Shown here: positions 43,894 through 57,616 of the stretch, one piece after another
Layout: each line of letters begins with the position of its first letter
Position numbering within the stretch: the stretch's first letter is position 1
From: Sparassis latifolia
Taxonomy: Eukaryota; Basidiomycota; Agaricomycetes; Polyporales; Sparassidaceae
Direction: 5' to 3'
Assembly (NCBI GenBank): GCA_018466975.1
Contig: CM031557.1
Span: 1,240,001 to 1,304,000 of the forward strand
DNA length: 64,000 nucleotides
The notes under the pieces: model-generated
The model's database searches: none
What the model saw: only the letters and a program-made list of their open reading frames with translations
Told to the model about the DNA's origin: nothing
Program-made: the position numbers and the translations under genes

Positions 43894-46800
43894 CTAGTGC
43901 ACTCGAACGCTTACAGCCGTCGTAATCTGTTTGTGCACAAGACATAGATCTATCACGTCAAGCGCATGAATGACGGAGTGGCGACATAGCGAAGATGGAA
44001 GGACCTACAGTCTAGATAGGACATGGCAGCATTGTTCTGGTCTTCAATTAGCATGTCGCTAAACTCCAGCTCAGCAGCATCCATATTTTGACGAGCGATT
44101 AATGTCTTGGGAATCCAGCCTCGTTGAGCTTGCCGATGTGCAAGTATATTGCGCACTTGGGTCGACAACCTAGTGGACAGACGAGGTAATTCGATCTTTG
44201 AAGACGAGGTTAGCACAAAATCCAGTCAAGCAGGTAATTGCAGACCATATGAGGGTCAATCTGCATAATGTCATCTACGTCCAGGAAATCCTTCAGCAAC
44301 TGAGGAGAAGCATTCACTCCAATCCAAAAGATTACGAGCTCTTCATTATCTAGATCAAAAATGTTCTGAAGACTTCGCAATGTCTGCGTGTCAGAGTAGT
44401 GACTTACCTATAAGATAAATTCCGTGTGATTCCATGAACAGATGACTGTTACGCATTAATGACGGGAAGTCGATTTTGCCTGTCCCAGGATCTGGAAGCG
44501 CAACGAAATTGTCCAGATCATGGAGGGCAAGTAGCCTAGGATATAAATGTTGCATAGTAGCACCCGCCCCCATCGCCATAATTTTGTGGGCTTCGTAACT
44601 GCGCACGTCTGCCGCGATATTTCGAGCTAACGCAGCCGTGAGAATAACAAAGCGGTCTCAACTCCGCGTCACTCACCTTTCAACGGTTTGGACTTCATGA
44701 TCGCCAGAGTGTACACAGGCAATGTTCGGAACGCTTCAGGTATAACCAACTGGCTCGAGCATGAGCATTACCACGACAACCAAAGCACCCGAAGTACCCA
44801 CCTGCGTGTGGGCAGCTGATGCTGCACAATACTTCCGGTAGCCAAGCAGGATCGCACAACATCTTTCCGTCAGCTGCTCTTGGATCTGGGATATCTGCTG
44901 CGACGGCAACCTTGATATACCTAATAGACACGAATGAGAATGCCGTCAGCAGACAGGAAAATGCACCTCACCTTCGCGCACCATGTGGCACACAACAGTA
45001 TCCATATCGGCGTACCGAAAGACGTTGCCTGCCAACGACACAACTTGGAGAGCGAGGTTGCATGTCCGCACACGGCGCTCGCCCGACCTTGCAGTGTAAA
45101 GTACCGCGCACTGAATGAAGGCTAGCTCATGATCATCTAAGGCGCGCCCATGCTCAAACAGAACAGAGAATGCCTTGTCCGCATCAAGAGTTCCGAACTG
45201 AATATCAGTCACGGAGAGCTCAGGCTCGTGCAAATTGCCGAAGTACTGCGATACGCGCAGACCTACGAAAAGCAGTGTGAGCCACGGATCGAACGAATCA
45301 AGACATGATAGGAACCACTGGAACACCGTACTCGCATCACGCAATTGTAACCTGTCGTCCGGGTAAGGAGGCGTCTTAGTTGGGAAGCAAGCACCACGAC
45401 GTCGCGAGATGGGTCGAAGCGAGGGTGGAAGTAAAGCTCTCCTCCAGTGATAGAAGATACGACACCTGGATTGCAAGATCAATTGTACGGTGCTGAATGT
45501 ATAACGAAACACGGACCAACAGACGCTACGTCAATGGGTCTTCCCATGCCCAAAAATACATTGACTCCGATTCCTTCTTCGGCGCATTGCTCTGCGATGT
45601 CCCGCCACGCATTATGACGCGGAAGAAACAGCTGTTTCTCCTTCTCTGTGCCAAACACACTTGAGTCGTCTGTTGGGGGCGTCAGGGCGCCGATGCCAAC
45701 GGCTGGTATCACCCCCGTGAACACCACCACCTGTCCACCTCTGCCAGCCTGCGGTCCCGTTAGACCTCAATGTAGATTGGCACAGAATATCTGCACGCAC
45801 GAGGATAGCCAGGCTGGCGGTCAACGCAGATCCCAACGCTGCTTCTGGTGCTGGTGACTCTTCTCGTACTGGGAGCGCAGACAATAGCTTCACAATGACG
45901 GAGCTAGAGAGGACATCGGCAATGAGTTGCTAAGCCAAGTACTGCGACATACTTGGACTCTCGTGGGTCGGCAAAAAGACCAGCCCTCAGAGGTACGAAA
46001 ACGTCATCGCGTTCGGGTACAACCAGCATTGGGGCATGGCCATCTAACCGTGGCTATCTCCCATCAATGGAACATGTCACCAGATTATCTCGAAAGGGCG
46101 TACAGAAAGGTCATAGAAGTGCAATGTTTCATCGTAGGATATGATGCATATCTGGCTTTCCAGTGGGATGCAGGGTTCCACGGACCCATCTTCCCGGCCA
46201 TATAGAAGGTCTAATAGAGTTGCGCATGCTGCATGAGTGAATCCCGACCGGATAGCTTCCAATGAGATATCGAATGCGAAGACGTAGTTCATGATCTCTG
46301 GCTTCCGGAGACCGGAAGCTGGTTCGGACACAACAGATTGATAGAGTGGCTCTATTCGAGGTGGTGGATGGGGAGCCCAGTACTCCTCAGAGACGGCGAA
46401 ATCGACTGTACCCTTATTCAGCTCAGGCCGTTGCAGGTGATCGAGGCGCAACAGATTGGCATCCAAGTTGCAGAAATACTCTGGTGCAACTATCTCATAA
46501 TATTAGCGCAACGCTTCAATGACAAAGGACAAAGGACGGATAGACCTTCCGTTTCATGCCCGCAAAGGTTGCATTTCCACTTTGCACCCCCGGATAACCA
46601 TTTACACCAAGGATTTATGTACCCTCTGCAGCCGGCGCACCGTGCAGGGCCGATGTCACCTGTATCTATCAACGGCACAGGCTCCTCACGAGGATCCTGG
46701 TCCGCGAAGGGCTGAATCATGGCAACAAGAGGGATTTCGCATTCTGAGGCTAGACGGGAGGTGCTCGGAACGTGCCATGTCGACATCCGGATGTACCTAG

Positions 46801-47441
46801 GTGATGAGTTTCCTGGTAGACATCAGCTTATGTTATCCCTTCAATTCGGCAAGGACCACAATAAAATTGCAAACGGTTGTGCATATTGCAAGCTATTCAC
46901 TCCTCCGGCAGCCATTATTCGCAGAATGTATGGGCGCTGTGCACGCTGGAGTCCCCGAAGGTGCTTGAGAAAGAGCAACAAGAAAACGAGTGCTCTGTGA
47001 CAGGACCCCACATAAGACAGCTCAAACCGTCAACCTTCCACACTACTGAGGCCAACTTCTACCTGAAAGTTGTCACAACTCCAGGAGACCCCAGAGATAC
47101 ACTCAAGGTGATCGTGCAGAGATCTCACATTCCGGATTCTGGTTCTGCGCTCTCGCGGAGGAAATCTTACTCACCCTGATCAATAGCCACATATTCTGTG
47201 GTGGAAAGCGGTACATGGCTCCCGGGAAGAGTCATATAAGGCTGATCGTTCCACTGTTCTCTATCATTGTCAAATGCATCAATCGGTGAAGGGATAGAGT
47301 TGAAGTCGATGTTCGCCCGGAGACCTAAAGCGCGTTTGAGAGTATTCTTGACCAGTATCAACCAATCATACCCTTGAAAGCTAGACCAGCACTGTGTGGT
47401 GGTTGAGGGATCGGTGTGATGGGCGTCCGAGGAGTACTCAT
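43894..47441 (-). CDS. SEC24-family COPII cargo-adaptor subunit
   Basis: Sec24 proteins select cargo for COPII vesicles at the ER. Many exons join in phase. N-terminal: [59 protein letters not shown]. Zinc finger: CAGC then CNLC, with [16 protein letters not shown] between. Trunk: [122 protein letters not shown]. Beta-sandwich: [36 protein letters not shown]. Helical region: [20 protein letters not shown], then [20 protein letters not shown]. Gelsolin region: [20 protein letters not shown], and the end [14 protein letters not shown]. The ATG at 47441 may be an internal residue, because a splice acceptor (TTTTCAG) lies just before it and Sec24 proteins usually have a longer N-terminus. The intron between VAIDQG and [10 protein letters not shown] spans about 360 bases and may hide a small exon. 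Confidence 0.88.
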
Positions 47442-48022
47442 CTGAAAACGTGCTGAGCCGCAGCCGCCGTCACAATGGGCGGAAGTAGTTGTGCTATTTT
47501 TGGTTTGTTTGGCAACAGCCTCTGATCCAAACAACCATTGCCTTGTGCTCGCAACTGATTACTGTAATAGCATGATAGTTTATAGGAGATCTGATACACA
47601 TTCCGCATAATGACAAGAAAATCTCTACCTGCATCAGAGAACAAGATTGCGACTTTACCGTTGTCTACATTCAAGTTGCGAAAGCACATGTTTAGTAATA
47701 CTGGTGTGCTGCTATGGTCAAAAGTAACAAGGTATGGCAATCGGATACCACTATAATTAGCTGTTTACCTGACTTTGATGCACAGTCTTAACCAGATCAG
47801 CACTCCAATGAAAGCCTGCATAGCTGCTTCATGGTCATTCCACTGCATCTGATAAACAAAGTTAGCCACAAGTCCTCGCAGTGCAGGAAAAAACCCGCCA
47901 ATACTCACCAAATGATTTGCATTAATATTGGGAATGACCTTGTAGTTAATCATATGTAGCGTTGCTGACCAGGTCCCATATTTTCATCTGCGGCAGCCAG
48001 GTGCGCACGGACCTGTGACCGG
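47442..48022. other. Upstream interval of the SEC24 gene
   Basis: About 580 bases. It may contain further N-terminal exons of the SEC24 gene, but I could not place them. Minus-strand frames at 47438-47740 and 47765-47953 are open yet resemble nothing I know. Confidence 0.35.
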
Positions 48023-48403
48023 CTCAGTAAAAATGAGAATTGGCCAAATTTAAAATTTTGGCAAGTTTGACTATTAATGACTACTTGTGACTATTTTTAT
48101 AGTTTTCTCATAGTGCCTGACCTCATATAGTTTGGACCATGTCTGTATAGTTATGTTCCAACCTCTCAGTGCAGAAAAAAGCAACATATGAGCTCCAGAA
48201 TGCCATGTATTCTGAGATAATCAACCACAGTGTCTGACTCTTGTAGACTAGGATTTAATGGCATTTAATCACATAGTTTCTTGGCATGATGAGTTTGGTA
48301 ACTGTAAACAGACTTCTCTGGACTTTATCTGACCATGGTGCCAAAATTTTGAATCTCATTGACTTCAGCCCGACAATTCCAGACTTTTCCCTTTTTTACT
48401 GAG
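48023..48403. mobile_element. Probable miniature inverted-repeat element (about 381 bp)
   Basis: The left end reads CTCAGTAAAAATGAGAATT and the right end, inverted, reads CTCAGTAAAAAAGGGAA. Further in, both arms hold AATGAGA-like and AAAATTTTGGCA strings in inverted order. The interior is AT-rich and has no coding frame. I could not define a clear target duplication, so the borders may be off by a few bases. Confidence 0.5.
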
Positions 48404-48404
48404 A

Positions 48405-48422
48405 TGCATGCATGCATGCATG
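48405..48422. repeat. ATGC microsatellite
   Basis: Four to five tandem copies of the palindromic tetramer ATGC/GCAT, just right of the probable miniature element and about 230 bases before the MSH6 start codon. Confidence 0.8.
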
Positions 48423-48652
48423 TGACTGATGGGACTCGCGAGAGCATCGCATGTTCAAGTGAAGACGATGAGTGATGATACCCCTTCCCCGAAAGCGTCA
48501 ATTAATGTTAATAATGTTTCCTCTGCCACGGGCCGCGGGAGGCCATCTGCCACCGGAACCAAATACGCCAAAATAACGCGACTTGCGTGTTGCGTCAATA
48601 TTAATGGGCGCCTTCTCGTCTCCGTTTTTGTCTCGTCCACATAATACCCGCA

Positions 48653-51600
48653 ATGGCGCCTCCAAAGTCTCAACCTGCCGACAAAATGAAGCAGAAGAGT
48701 CTGATGTCTTTCTTTGGCAAACAGTCTGCAAAGTCATCCGCCACGCTCGACGCGGCGTCCAAGGCCAGGGCCAAGATTCCAGCACGCGTGCATGACACAG
48801 CACCATCATCCGACCCTCCCATTCCAGAGGTCCGCACGCCAATGTCCAAAAGCACTTCGCGCTCATCAGGTGTTATGAGCGCGACTTACACGAGGAGTTC
48901 TGATGGTGCACTCAGCGCCAAGGAGACACCACCGACCAGTGACCCTGTTGACGTTGATATGTTGTCTGATGAGGAGGACGACGTGAGTCAAAAGAGTGTG
49001 GAGAAATCGGTCAGTATTTGCTATGGTTATGACCATGCGACCTTTGTCTTCGAATTCGCGAATTCTATTGTGTCAGCTGGAGGATGCGTTCCAGGAGAGC
49101 TCAAACGCGTAGAGAAGGAGCGACAGTGTTACGTGTCACGACCTTCGCTTAGAATAGTGGTCTCCTTTCTTTGACTCACGATGATCTCCATTTGCAGACA
49201 ACGACACGTCAAAAACGTAAGATGGTCATTGATGACTCTGACGAGGAAGGGGGTAATATCGACGCCGATGCATACAAGAAGGGTCTATCTGCGCGAAAGG
49301 CTTCCCCAGAGCCTGCAAAGAAGAACGTGTCTAATCGCGCGAAGAAGCTGCGCGTATCTGTGATGTTTTCGGACGAAGAGGAACAGGTTAAAGAGGATGG
49401 CGGGGATGCCCCCGGAATTAGTCTGTTCACACAACGTCTCACGAAGTACCAGAAGTCGCCAACCAAGATAAGTAAGTCAACTTCTGCCATTTGCTGAACC
49501 CTCTTACAACGTGCCGAACTTCACAGCTCGGAAAACAACTAGTGACGACGACGACTTCATTGTTCCCGATGATATTGACGAAGAGTCAGACGACGGCGGA
49601 GATGTTCCACGCTCATCTTCACGTGCTTCAGCTTCTTCATCTTCGCGTCCTTCGTCCCGCCTCTCCGCCTACGCCCACTCTTCCGCTGCCTCTGAGGCGG
49701 AGGGTGACAACGACACGTCCGCGCAGCCTAAGCCAAAGAAGAAGGCCGCTGAACGTCTGCCTCTCAAGAAGGGCGGCGGCTCAGAAGGCGGAGTAGGCAG
49801 TGACAGTTTCTTGACGGCGGCGGAACGACGCGCGCAGCAGCAGAAGGCGGAGAAGAAGAGTACTGAAGACCCGTTCGCCTTTCTCGCGGACGTCAAAGAC
49901 AAGGACGGTGTGCGCCCAGGCCAGCCGGGGTACGACCCGCGCACACTGCATATCCCGGAGAAAGCGTGGAACAGGTTCACCCCGTTCGAGAAACAGGTGG
50001 GTTTCCTGTTACACGTTGTAGTGGATTTCGCTCATGTGTAATAGTTCTGGGAGATCAAGCAGAACCATTTTGATACCATTTTGTTCTTCCAGAAAGGCAA
50101 GTTCTTGGAGTTATACGAGGAAGACGCGCGCATTGGTCATCGGGAGTTCGATTTGAAACTGACGCAGCGTGTGAAGATGAGCATGGTGGGTTTATCCTCT
50201 CCCTGCTAGTCTCAACAGGTTTCAAGTTATATTACAGGTCGGTGTTCCGGAAATGTCATTCAACTTCTGGGCAGCGAAGTTCCTCGCGAAAGGTGTGCTT
50301 CCTCTCTCCTGGGCAGTCTGGTGATACTTATCCGTTTTGTTCAGGTTACAAGGTCGGCCGAGTGGACCAGGCAGAGACCGCTCTGGGAGCGGAGATGCGT
50401 CTTGCAGCCGACAAGAAGACCGGAAAAGGACGCGCTGGCGCGGAGGACAAGGGCAAGGACAAAATCGTGCGGCGCGAGCTCAACAAAGTCTACACCAACG
50501 GCACGCTTGTCGACCCGGAGCTGCTCACGGACGAGCAGGCGGGACATTGTGTTTCGATCCGCGAGGAGGAGAGCGAAGGCAAGGACGGCAAGCAGACGTT
50601 TGGAATATGCGTGCTTGATAGCGCCACGAGCGAGTTCAATTTGAGCTCGTTCGAAGATGATATCTGCAGGACAAAGCTCGAGACTATGATGAGGCAGCTG
50701 CGTCCGAAGGAAATCATGTTCACGAAGGTGAATATATTACGTTGTGAACGCTTGTCTTTCACATGTACTCAAATTTTCTCAGGGAAACCTTTCAGTCTCG
50801 ACCACGCGTCTGCTAAAGGCCATCCTTCCTGGAAGTTGCCTCTGGACAAGCTTGCGCGAGAGCGAAGGACTTACTTATGAGAAGACTCTGAAGGAGCTCA
50901 AGAAGCTGTATCCTGCTACGGACGAGGATGACGATATGGACGACTCTGGGTTCGGTTTGAGCAGTACAGTTCCGCAGGCTATTATGGAGATGCTCGGGTG
51001 CAACAGTGCAATCGAGGCCTTGGGTTCGATGATCTGGTACGTCAATTTTGGCTTCGTTTTCGCCTCTCAAGCTAAAGTATTGCTTAATCATAGGTACTTG
51101 CACACATTGAACATCGACAAGGACATACTGGGCATGAAGAACTTTAATGTTTACGACCCCATGAAACGAGGTCAAGGTCTTGTGCTTGATGGTCAGACTT
51201 TAGCGCACATCGAGGTCTTGAAACACCTGCTTCGTTTAAACTTTCCGTAGAGCTAATCATAATGCGGACAGGTATTGCTCAACAGCGAAGGTACCGAGGA
51301 TGGATCGTTGTTGAAACTCCTTGGGAGGTGCATCACTCCTTCCGGTAATTTCGCCGTATACTCGCTTCGAGGCTCCTTACCAATGTCTCCTTACCAACGT
51401 ATTTGCAGGGAAACGCTTGTTCCGCATCTGGCTTTGTATGCCGTTGCGCGAGAATGCGGATATTAACGCTCGGTAAGCTTACACCCACGCACTCGCTCTC
51501 CTGTCAAGCATGAAATTCATCGTGGGTTGGCATAGACTCGACGCAGTCGAGGACCTCATGGAGCATCTAACGTTCGAGGCCGAGTTCACCTCTATCGCGA

Positions 51601-54052
51601 AAGGATTGCCAGATCTCGAACGCATTGTCTCACGTATACATGCCAAGAGCTGCAAAGTAAAAGACTTTATAAAAGTTCTTACCGTACGTCTTCACCTTGT
51701 CTCGGGTCAGCGTTCAATGATTCCCTGACACGTGCGTTACAGTCTTTCAAAACACTGAGTGACGGATTGGCAAGGCTTGCTGATACTGCTGCGTCCTTCA
51801 ACTCAAAGACCGTCCTCGGCTTGCTGCGCTCTGCACCAAACTTGCAGCCGAACATCAAGCACGTGAAGGCAATGTTCAAAAAGACCGAGGAAAGTACGTC
51901 TTAAAAGTTTCTACCTGTTTAAGCCCGAAGAAAGGCTGACGGTCAAACTTGTGTGCCAGATGCTGACGAGCTCGTCCCCGAGGACGGTAAAGACGAGACC
52001 TACGACGAGATCATGGAGGAAATTACCTCACTAGAAGAAGAGCTTGCAGATGAACTCAAGAGGCTTGAGAGCAAAGTCGGGTAAGCAAGTCTTGTTGCCT
52101 CTTCAACTACCCCAGCTGATGAGCGGCTTCTTAGGACGAGGCTCACTTACTGGCACAGTGCTACAGGTACCAAGGTAAGGCATTCTACTTTTATGTGCGA
52201 TTCCGGCCTCATATGTGCTCAGGACATTTATTTGGTTCAAACCAAACCTAAGCAACCAGGTCTGCCGAAAGATTGGATCAGGAGCGGGGGCACAAAGGTA
52301 CCTCACGAACCACTACCTTAATCTCGCCATTCCCCCCCTCTAATTGTCACACCAGGCTGCTGAGCGCTGGAGCGTCCCTTCGCTAGCTCCAACAATCCGT
52401 AAACTAAAAGAAGCACGCGAGAATCGCAACAGCGCGATCAAGGGATTCAAGAACCGGCTCTTTGCAGAATTTGACGCGGACCGCAGCGTGTGGCTGCGCG
52501 CAATCCGCGTGCTCGCTGAGTTGGATTGCTTGTTCAGTCTCGCGAAGTCGTCAGCCGCGCTTGGTGAGCCCGCGTGCAGGCCTGAGCTCGTTGAAGGTGA
52601 CGCTGCGTGGATAGAGTTCGAGGAGCTAAGGCACCCGGCACTGTGTGTCAGCTCGAGTTTGAAGGGCGACTTCATTCCTAATGATGTCAAGCTTGGAGGA
52701 GACGTGGGGAGGATTGCTTTACTAACTGGTATGTCTATCTATTAACAGAGAAGTCAGAGCAATAAAAAGACTGACTTGTGTCCCTCGCGCACAGGGCCCA
52801 ACATGGGGTAAGCTAGGCCACATTCTGTAGGTTCAGCACGGCATAGATGCTAATTATGGTGGTGTCATTCAGAGGAAAATCAACAGTAAGCACTTTTTTC
52901 TCATGCTACTGGACAATACTCATACCTTATACAGGCGATGCGCATGACTGCTACCGGTGTGGTGAGCACGAGTACAAGTCTGAGTTATTCTAACATTCAA
53001 ACTCACTTTTGGACTAGATTATGGCTCAGCTTGGCATGCTCGTTCCCGCGAAGAAAGCACGGTAACTAATGTTCTTCGATCGTCCCTAGGTTAATCTTAA
53101 CGGTGTCGTTTTGACAGATTGTGCGCTGTAGATTCGATCTTGACCCGGATGGGCGCTTACGACGCCATGTTCTCCAACGCTAGTACTTTCAAGGTTGAAT
53201 TGGATGAATGGTGCGTTTTTCGATGCCCCCTCCCATTTTCTGGACGCGTAACATGTGTTGTCGCAGCTGCAAGATTCTCCGCGACGCCACGCCGAAATCG
53301 TTGGTCATTCTAGATGGTCGGGAACCCGCCTTTGCGTTGAATTGTGTTACTGACGTGAAACGATTATAGAACTGGGCAGAGGTACCTCAACATACGTAAG
53401 TCAGAAGCTCTATTCTCGTCTGAACTGCGTATTGAACACAACTTCCAGGACGGCATGGCTATAGCTGGAGTGAGCGCACTCGGCTATAATCCTTCGATAC
53501 TTGCTGACGACGTCACACCAGGCTGTGCTGCACCAACTTGCTACACACACACTCGCACTTTCGTTCTTCGCGACGCACTACGGATCGTTGACTGACGACT
53601 TCTCGTACCACCCCAACATCCGAAACATGCACATGGAAACAATGGTCGATGACGAGAAGCGGGAGGTACATCACTTAGGATTTGCCCATGCAATGAAAAC
53701 TCCACTAATGTGACTCCGTGTACAGCTGGTATTCCTTTACAAACTCGTCAAAGGCGTTGCGTCCTCGTCTTTCGGAACTCACGTCGCAAGTCTTGCTGGC
53801 GTACCCGAGGAGGTCGTGAAACGTGCCGACGTGGTGTCCAAGGACTTTGCCATGCAGTTCAAGGAGAAAATCGAGGGGAAGAAGAACCAAGCGGCGGGAA
53901 GGCTGCCACTGGTTGCCCAGGCCGACTTCGCGTACCTTTACAAGCTGGCGACGGGCAAGTGCGAGATGTCTGAGGACAAGGTGAGACAGCGCGAGGTGCT
54001 GAAGGGCCTCAAGGCTGCTGTGATTCGCTGCTTGCAAAGTGTGGGAGCTTAA
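48653..54052 (+). CDS. MSH6: DNA mismatch repair protein Msh6 (MutS homologue)
   Basis: Msh6 pairs with Msh2 to form MutS-alpha, which recognises base mismatches and small loops. The ATG at 48653 opens [28 protein letters not shown] is a PCNA-binding PIP box. An acidic, Ser-rich disordered region follows (DDSDEEGG and similar). The mismatch-binding domain begins [19 protein letters not shown] and includes [20 protein letters not shown], where Phe and Glu of the F-x-E wedge are kept. Connector, lever and clamp regions follow, with [20 protein letters not shown] and [14 protein letters not shown]. The ATPase has Walker A TGPNMGGKST (rebuilt across an intron), Walker [16 protein letters not shown] (also spliced), and [13 protein letters not shown]. 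The end is [18 protein letters not shown]. More than 20 small introns interrupt the gene. All catalytic motifs are present. Confidence 0.95.
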
Positions 54053-55515
54053 GTCAGACCCGGGGTTCGGGATCATCACATCTACTAATAGCTGTTCGAA
54101 ACGTTTATTGTCGTGCTGTGCAATCTTCCGAGATGCTGTCGTGCTGTATCATAGTTATGTTCGCTGCCCTTGCAGTCTATACTGTTCTTCGTGCCGAAGT
54201 TACTAAGTTTAAACCCTCTAATGAAAATAAATGGGCCGAAATCCCCAATAAATTCACTAATAAGCTAAATGTAGACGTCCGTAGAACTCAGTAGACTGAC
54301 AGCGTTCTGATCTTTAAAACATCCACCCTCCCGCGAGACCCATGACATTCTCCGGGTCATACTTCGCCTTCAGCGCAGCCAAAGTGCCCGCATTGTCACC
54401 ACACATCTTCTCCACCGCCGTCCCATACAGCGCATAGCTAGGATACAGTACCGCGTCCGAGATGTGCTGGCCCTCCGCGATAGCCGCGTTCTTGATGATC
54501 TCCGCGGGCTTCACGAGCTCATCGTACATGGCACCGTCTGAGGTCGACAACGTCCGGCTGAAGTAGACGTTCAGCGGGAGGTAGCGCTGGCTGCTCTTCG
54601 GCGGGAATGTAGTTGGGCCGCAGCGCATGCTCATCAGGGTGGCGGAGTCGGATGACATCAGTGCACCCCAATACTGTTCAAAATGAGAGTGAGGATCTTA
54701 CAATGGTGTCACAATGCAGGATCACGTACCAGGCTCTCGTTGTGGACAACGTCAAGCAAACCTGGGATGATGGCCTCCACTGAGACAATATTAAAAAATC
54801 CGCTACGGATCACTTTAAATAAGTCTCTGTTGCAGTGGGAGCATTCCAGAAGTAAGAAAGCATCCACCGCCCGAGGGAAGTGGTATTCCCGCCACCTGCT
54901 TTCACAAGTGACAACAAATATGGCGTGGAGACGTCGCTCGACACATACGGTATGGCAAGGAAAAATACCCGATGGGGGAAGTAGGAGCGTCATAGAATAT
55001 AATTACAGACATCACGGACTGATGTCAGGTCACACCATCAGCTTCAGCCGTTCGGACTGGATTCGCCTGTAAAAGTGACATACAAACCCGACGGCATAGT
55101 TATATGCCATCAACATCGGGATGCCTTGGGATCGGTGACGTTAGCGGAGAAATTCGCCGTGGCGGCTTTGAACTCCTGTGCGTATAGGGAACCATGGATT
55201 TCGATGACACCACCCTGGACACTGTGGTCAGCAAGACATAGAGCAGCCAGACCGACGAATCTCGCCCATATTTCAGTTTGCGGCCACGACTTCATAGTAA
55301 ATTTCGTAACGATGCCCTGGAAACTTTGACGTTCAGCCGCACATCTCATTCGCGCCACTAGGCTGCACTCACAAAGTTGTTGAACCCGCCCTAATAAGAA
55401 AACTAAACATTAGAGAAGAACATTGGGATATGCTTCCGACGCCGACCTTCAAACTGAAATTTAGATCGGGGTATGATGACACCGAGACATCCATAGTCAT
55501 ACCGTTCGTACGCTC

Positions 55516-56041
55516 ATCACAAAAAAGGCGCGGAACTTGTAATGCCATTATATTGAAATAGAATGCCATTAGAATGGATAAAACCATCAGAATGACTGGA
55601 ATCTTTAAAATGTCAATCTGTCTTAACAATGAAATGTTAGAAGTTGAATAGAATGCCAATAAAATTACATAGTGTATTGGTTGTAACGGGCGAAAGTATC
55701 TGGCTGCTTAGAAGACTTGCTCCTGCCGGTGCAGTATTCGGGCTACTTGCTGCTGTATCCTCGAAGCATCAAATATAATGCATAATAACATACACAAAAA
55801 AGATATATTGTGTGAGTACATAGCACATATGTGTGCGCCTTCGCACTGTGGTACATGTAAAGAGTCAGGTGGCAAATGTGAACACTGATGGTGGCGGCGA
55901 GGAGGCTCCGATCACGGTACCATTCGACCGTCGTCGTCTCGGCTTCCCGGAGGTGCGTTGCATATCGTGAGCGATACTTGGGTGTGCAGAAGCAAGCAAT
56001 GAATCGCCGCAGGCAGGATGATTGCCAGTGTTGACATCACA
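55516..56041. other. Inserted AT-rich DNA within the FAD-oxidase pseudogene
   Basis: Not present in the intact paralogue. It holds short dispersed copies of AGAATGCCA-like strings (55560-55660) and no coding frame of substance. Confidence 0.5.
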
Positions 56042-56250
56042 TCAGGAAAACCCCACTTTTCCTTAAAAGGACACTTAAATAACTTAAATGGACTTATGGT
56101 CCTTATTTAAGGACATAAGGACAAAAAGGGCCTAAGGCATATTCCCTGAGTGTCTGGAATTCGACTTATTTGAACACTTATGGCCTTAAATAAGGGTTCT
56201 CAGACCCCAAAGTCTAAATAAGTCCATAAGAGAAAGTTGGGTTTTCCTGA
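56042..56250. mobile_element. Foldback element, ATCAGGAAAACCC family, copy A
   Basis: About 209 bases with terminal inverted repeats TCAGGAAAACCCCACTTTT and, inverted, TCAGGAAAACCCAACTTT. The interior is largely self-complementary (TTATTTAAGG, ATAAGTCC and similar). It is flanked by A on the left and T on the right, with no longer duplication. It matches copy B at 57617-57827 at both ends. Confidence 0.8.
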
Positions 56251-57288
56251 TGCAGCAGCCGCTGGTTAACGTCACAGCTTCAGTGGCTAGCATTGCTTGG
56301 ACTTGTAGGTCTTCTGTTGGTACTCTTCGCGCAGGTCTTCAGTGGGGATCCACCTAAGCACGACACTGTGTAACAGTAGCCGGTGTAGAATTTTGGATTT
56401 TGATGACGAGCTTCCTGCGGAACGCCCTGCGCCGGTGCTTGACTCTAACGTGTATCACCAGGTGGGTTCTTGCTTATTGATGTTCCTATAATGTGCTAAT
56501 GTTCTTCCGCAAGCTGCTTGAGTCCGAGTCATAGGAACAAGTCGCTGCATGAGAAATGAAGATATCTGCATTTCCGAGGTGCCACAAGCCATGCTAACAT
56601 ACAGAGACCACGTTGTAAGCAAGTAGCTAGAGGCACAAGGTACAGCAGAGAGTCGATGAGCATGCAGAGGGCTCGGAAAAAATTGCAGAGCCACCATGCG
56701 AGAGGCAGAGCACGAGATATAGTGAGTTTGACGTAGCCTGAGCGGGAGAAGCATTTGAAGGCCAACATGGACACGCAAACTCTGTTTTGAAAATGAAAAG
56801 GTTAGAGCAGAAAGTATCAATCGACAATGACGCGACAGACAAGGGTGAGCAGGAGCAGGAGCGGGCGACGACAAGGGATGTCATGGACTTTGCAGCTGTA
56901 CAGTTCTCGGAACTAGCCGGGAGTTCGCAACACTCAGAGGCAGGCAGGACGAAGGCAGGACACAGCATTGTGCAGCAATCCGAAGGCAAATGGAATGAGA
57001 GTGCGAGACCCTTGGAAGGTGCAAAGATGTAGAGCATCAATTAGAAGGTGTAATATTATTTGTTATGTTGTCACACGATTGTAATCTTCTTGCGCTTCGA
57101 CTACAATTGGATTATAATGGATAAAATTCTTGGATCACTCAAAATAGATAAAATCTAGCCACACTTTTTGTGATGCTAGGATATTGTCAACAATCACTCC
57201 ATGCTGGTTGGTCTTCCACGCGTATCCTGGAGAAATTATCTAGTAGCATCACCATTTTTCGTAGGTAAAACCCAAATACATACCTGCA
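56251..57288. other. Inserted DNA between foldback elements
   Basis: About 1.04 kb inside the pseudogene break. A plus-strand frame at 56787-57032 (begins MKMKRLEQKVSIDNDATDKG) and opposing minus-strand frames are open but resemble no family I know. It may be part of a larger decayed transposon. Confidence 0.35.
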
Positions 57289-57591
57289 TCAGCAAAACTC
57301 CATTTGACCTCATTACATGTCTTACCTGCATTTTTTGGGCCTTTTTCGTCTTACTTGTCTTGAATCAGGAGGTTGGAGTGAGTGACCTCATTATTTTAAG
57401 ACAGGCCTTCTTTTCCAAAACAAGACATAATAAAAATCTATGTAGTGTATGTTTTAGAATACCTTTGCTTATGTGTATTCCAGACCTAACACCTCTGGAA
57501 TTCCAGAAAACATGTCCTCCAGAAATGTAAGAAAAATTGCAAAAAAGACAATTAAGACAGTAAGACAAAAAGTAGAGGGGAGTTTTGCTGA
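57289..57591. mobile_element. Foldback element, related ATCAGCAAAACTCC type
   Basis: About 303 bases. The left end reads ATCAGCAAAACTCC and the right end is the exact reverse complement; GC precedes the left copy and follows the right one in inverted form, so the repeats reach 16 bases. The terminal pattern is close to that of the ATCAGGAAAACCC elements on either side, so all three may be moved by one kind of transposase. Confidence 0.65.
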
Positions 57592-57616
57592 TGCGCCCCC
57601 TCCACCCGGTGCCACA

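Noticed and set aside
44340..44410. Apparent 24-nt mini-intron in the SEC24 gene
   Set aside because: A normal 58-nt intron ending at GATCTAG gives a better protein ([16 protein letters not shown]) that fits the Sec24 gelsolin-like region.
45720..45810. Apparent frameshift or 25-nt intron in the SEC24 gene before GGQVVVFTG
   Set aside because: A 52-nt intron with donor CTC|GTGCGT and acceptor CCGCAG joins ASLAIL to [10 protein letters not shown] in phase, so no lesion is needed.
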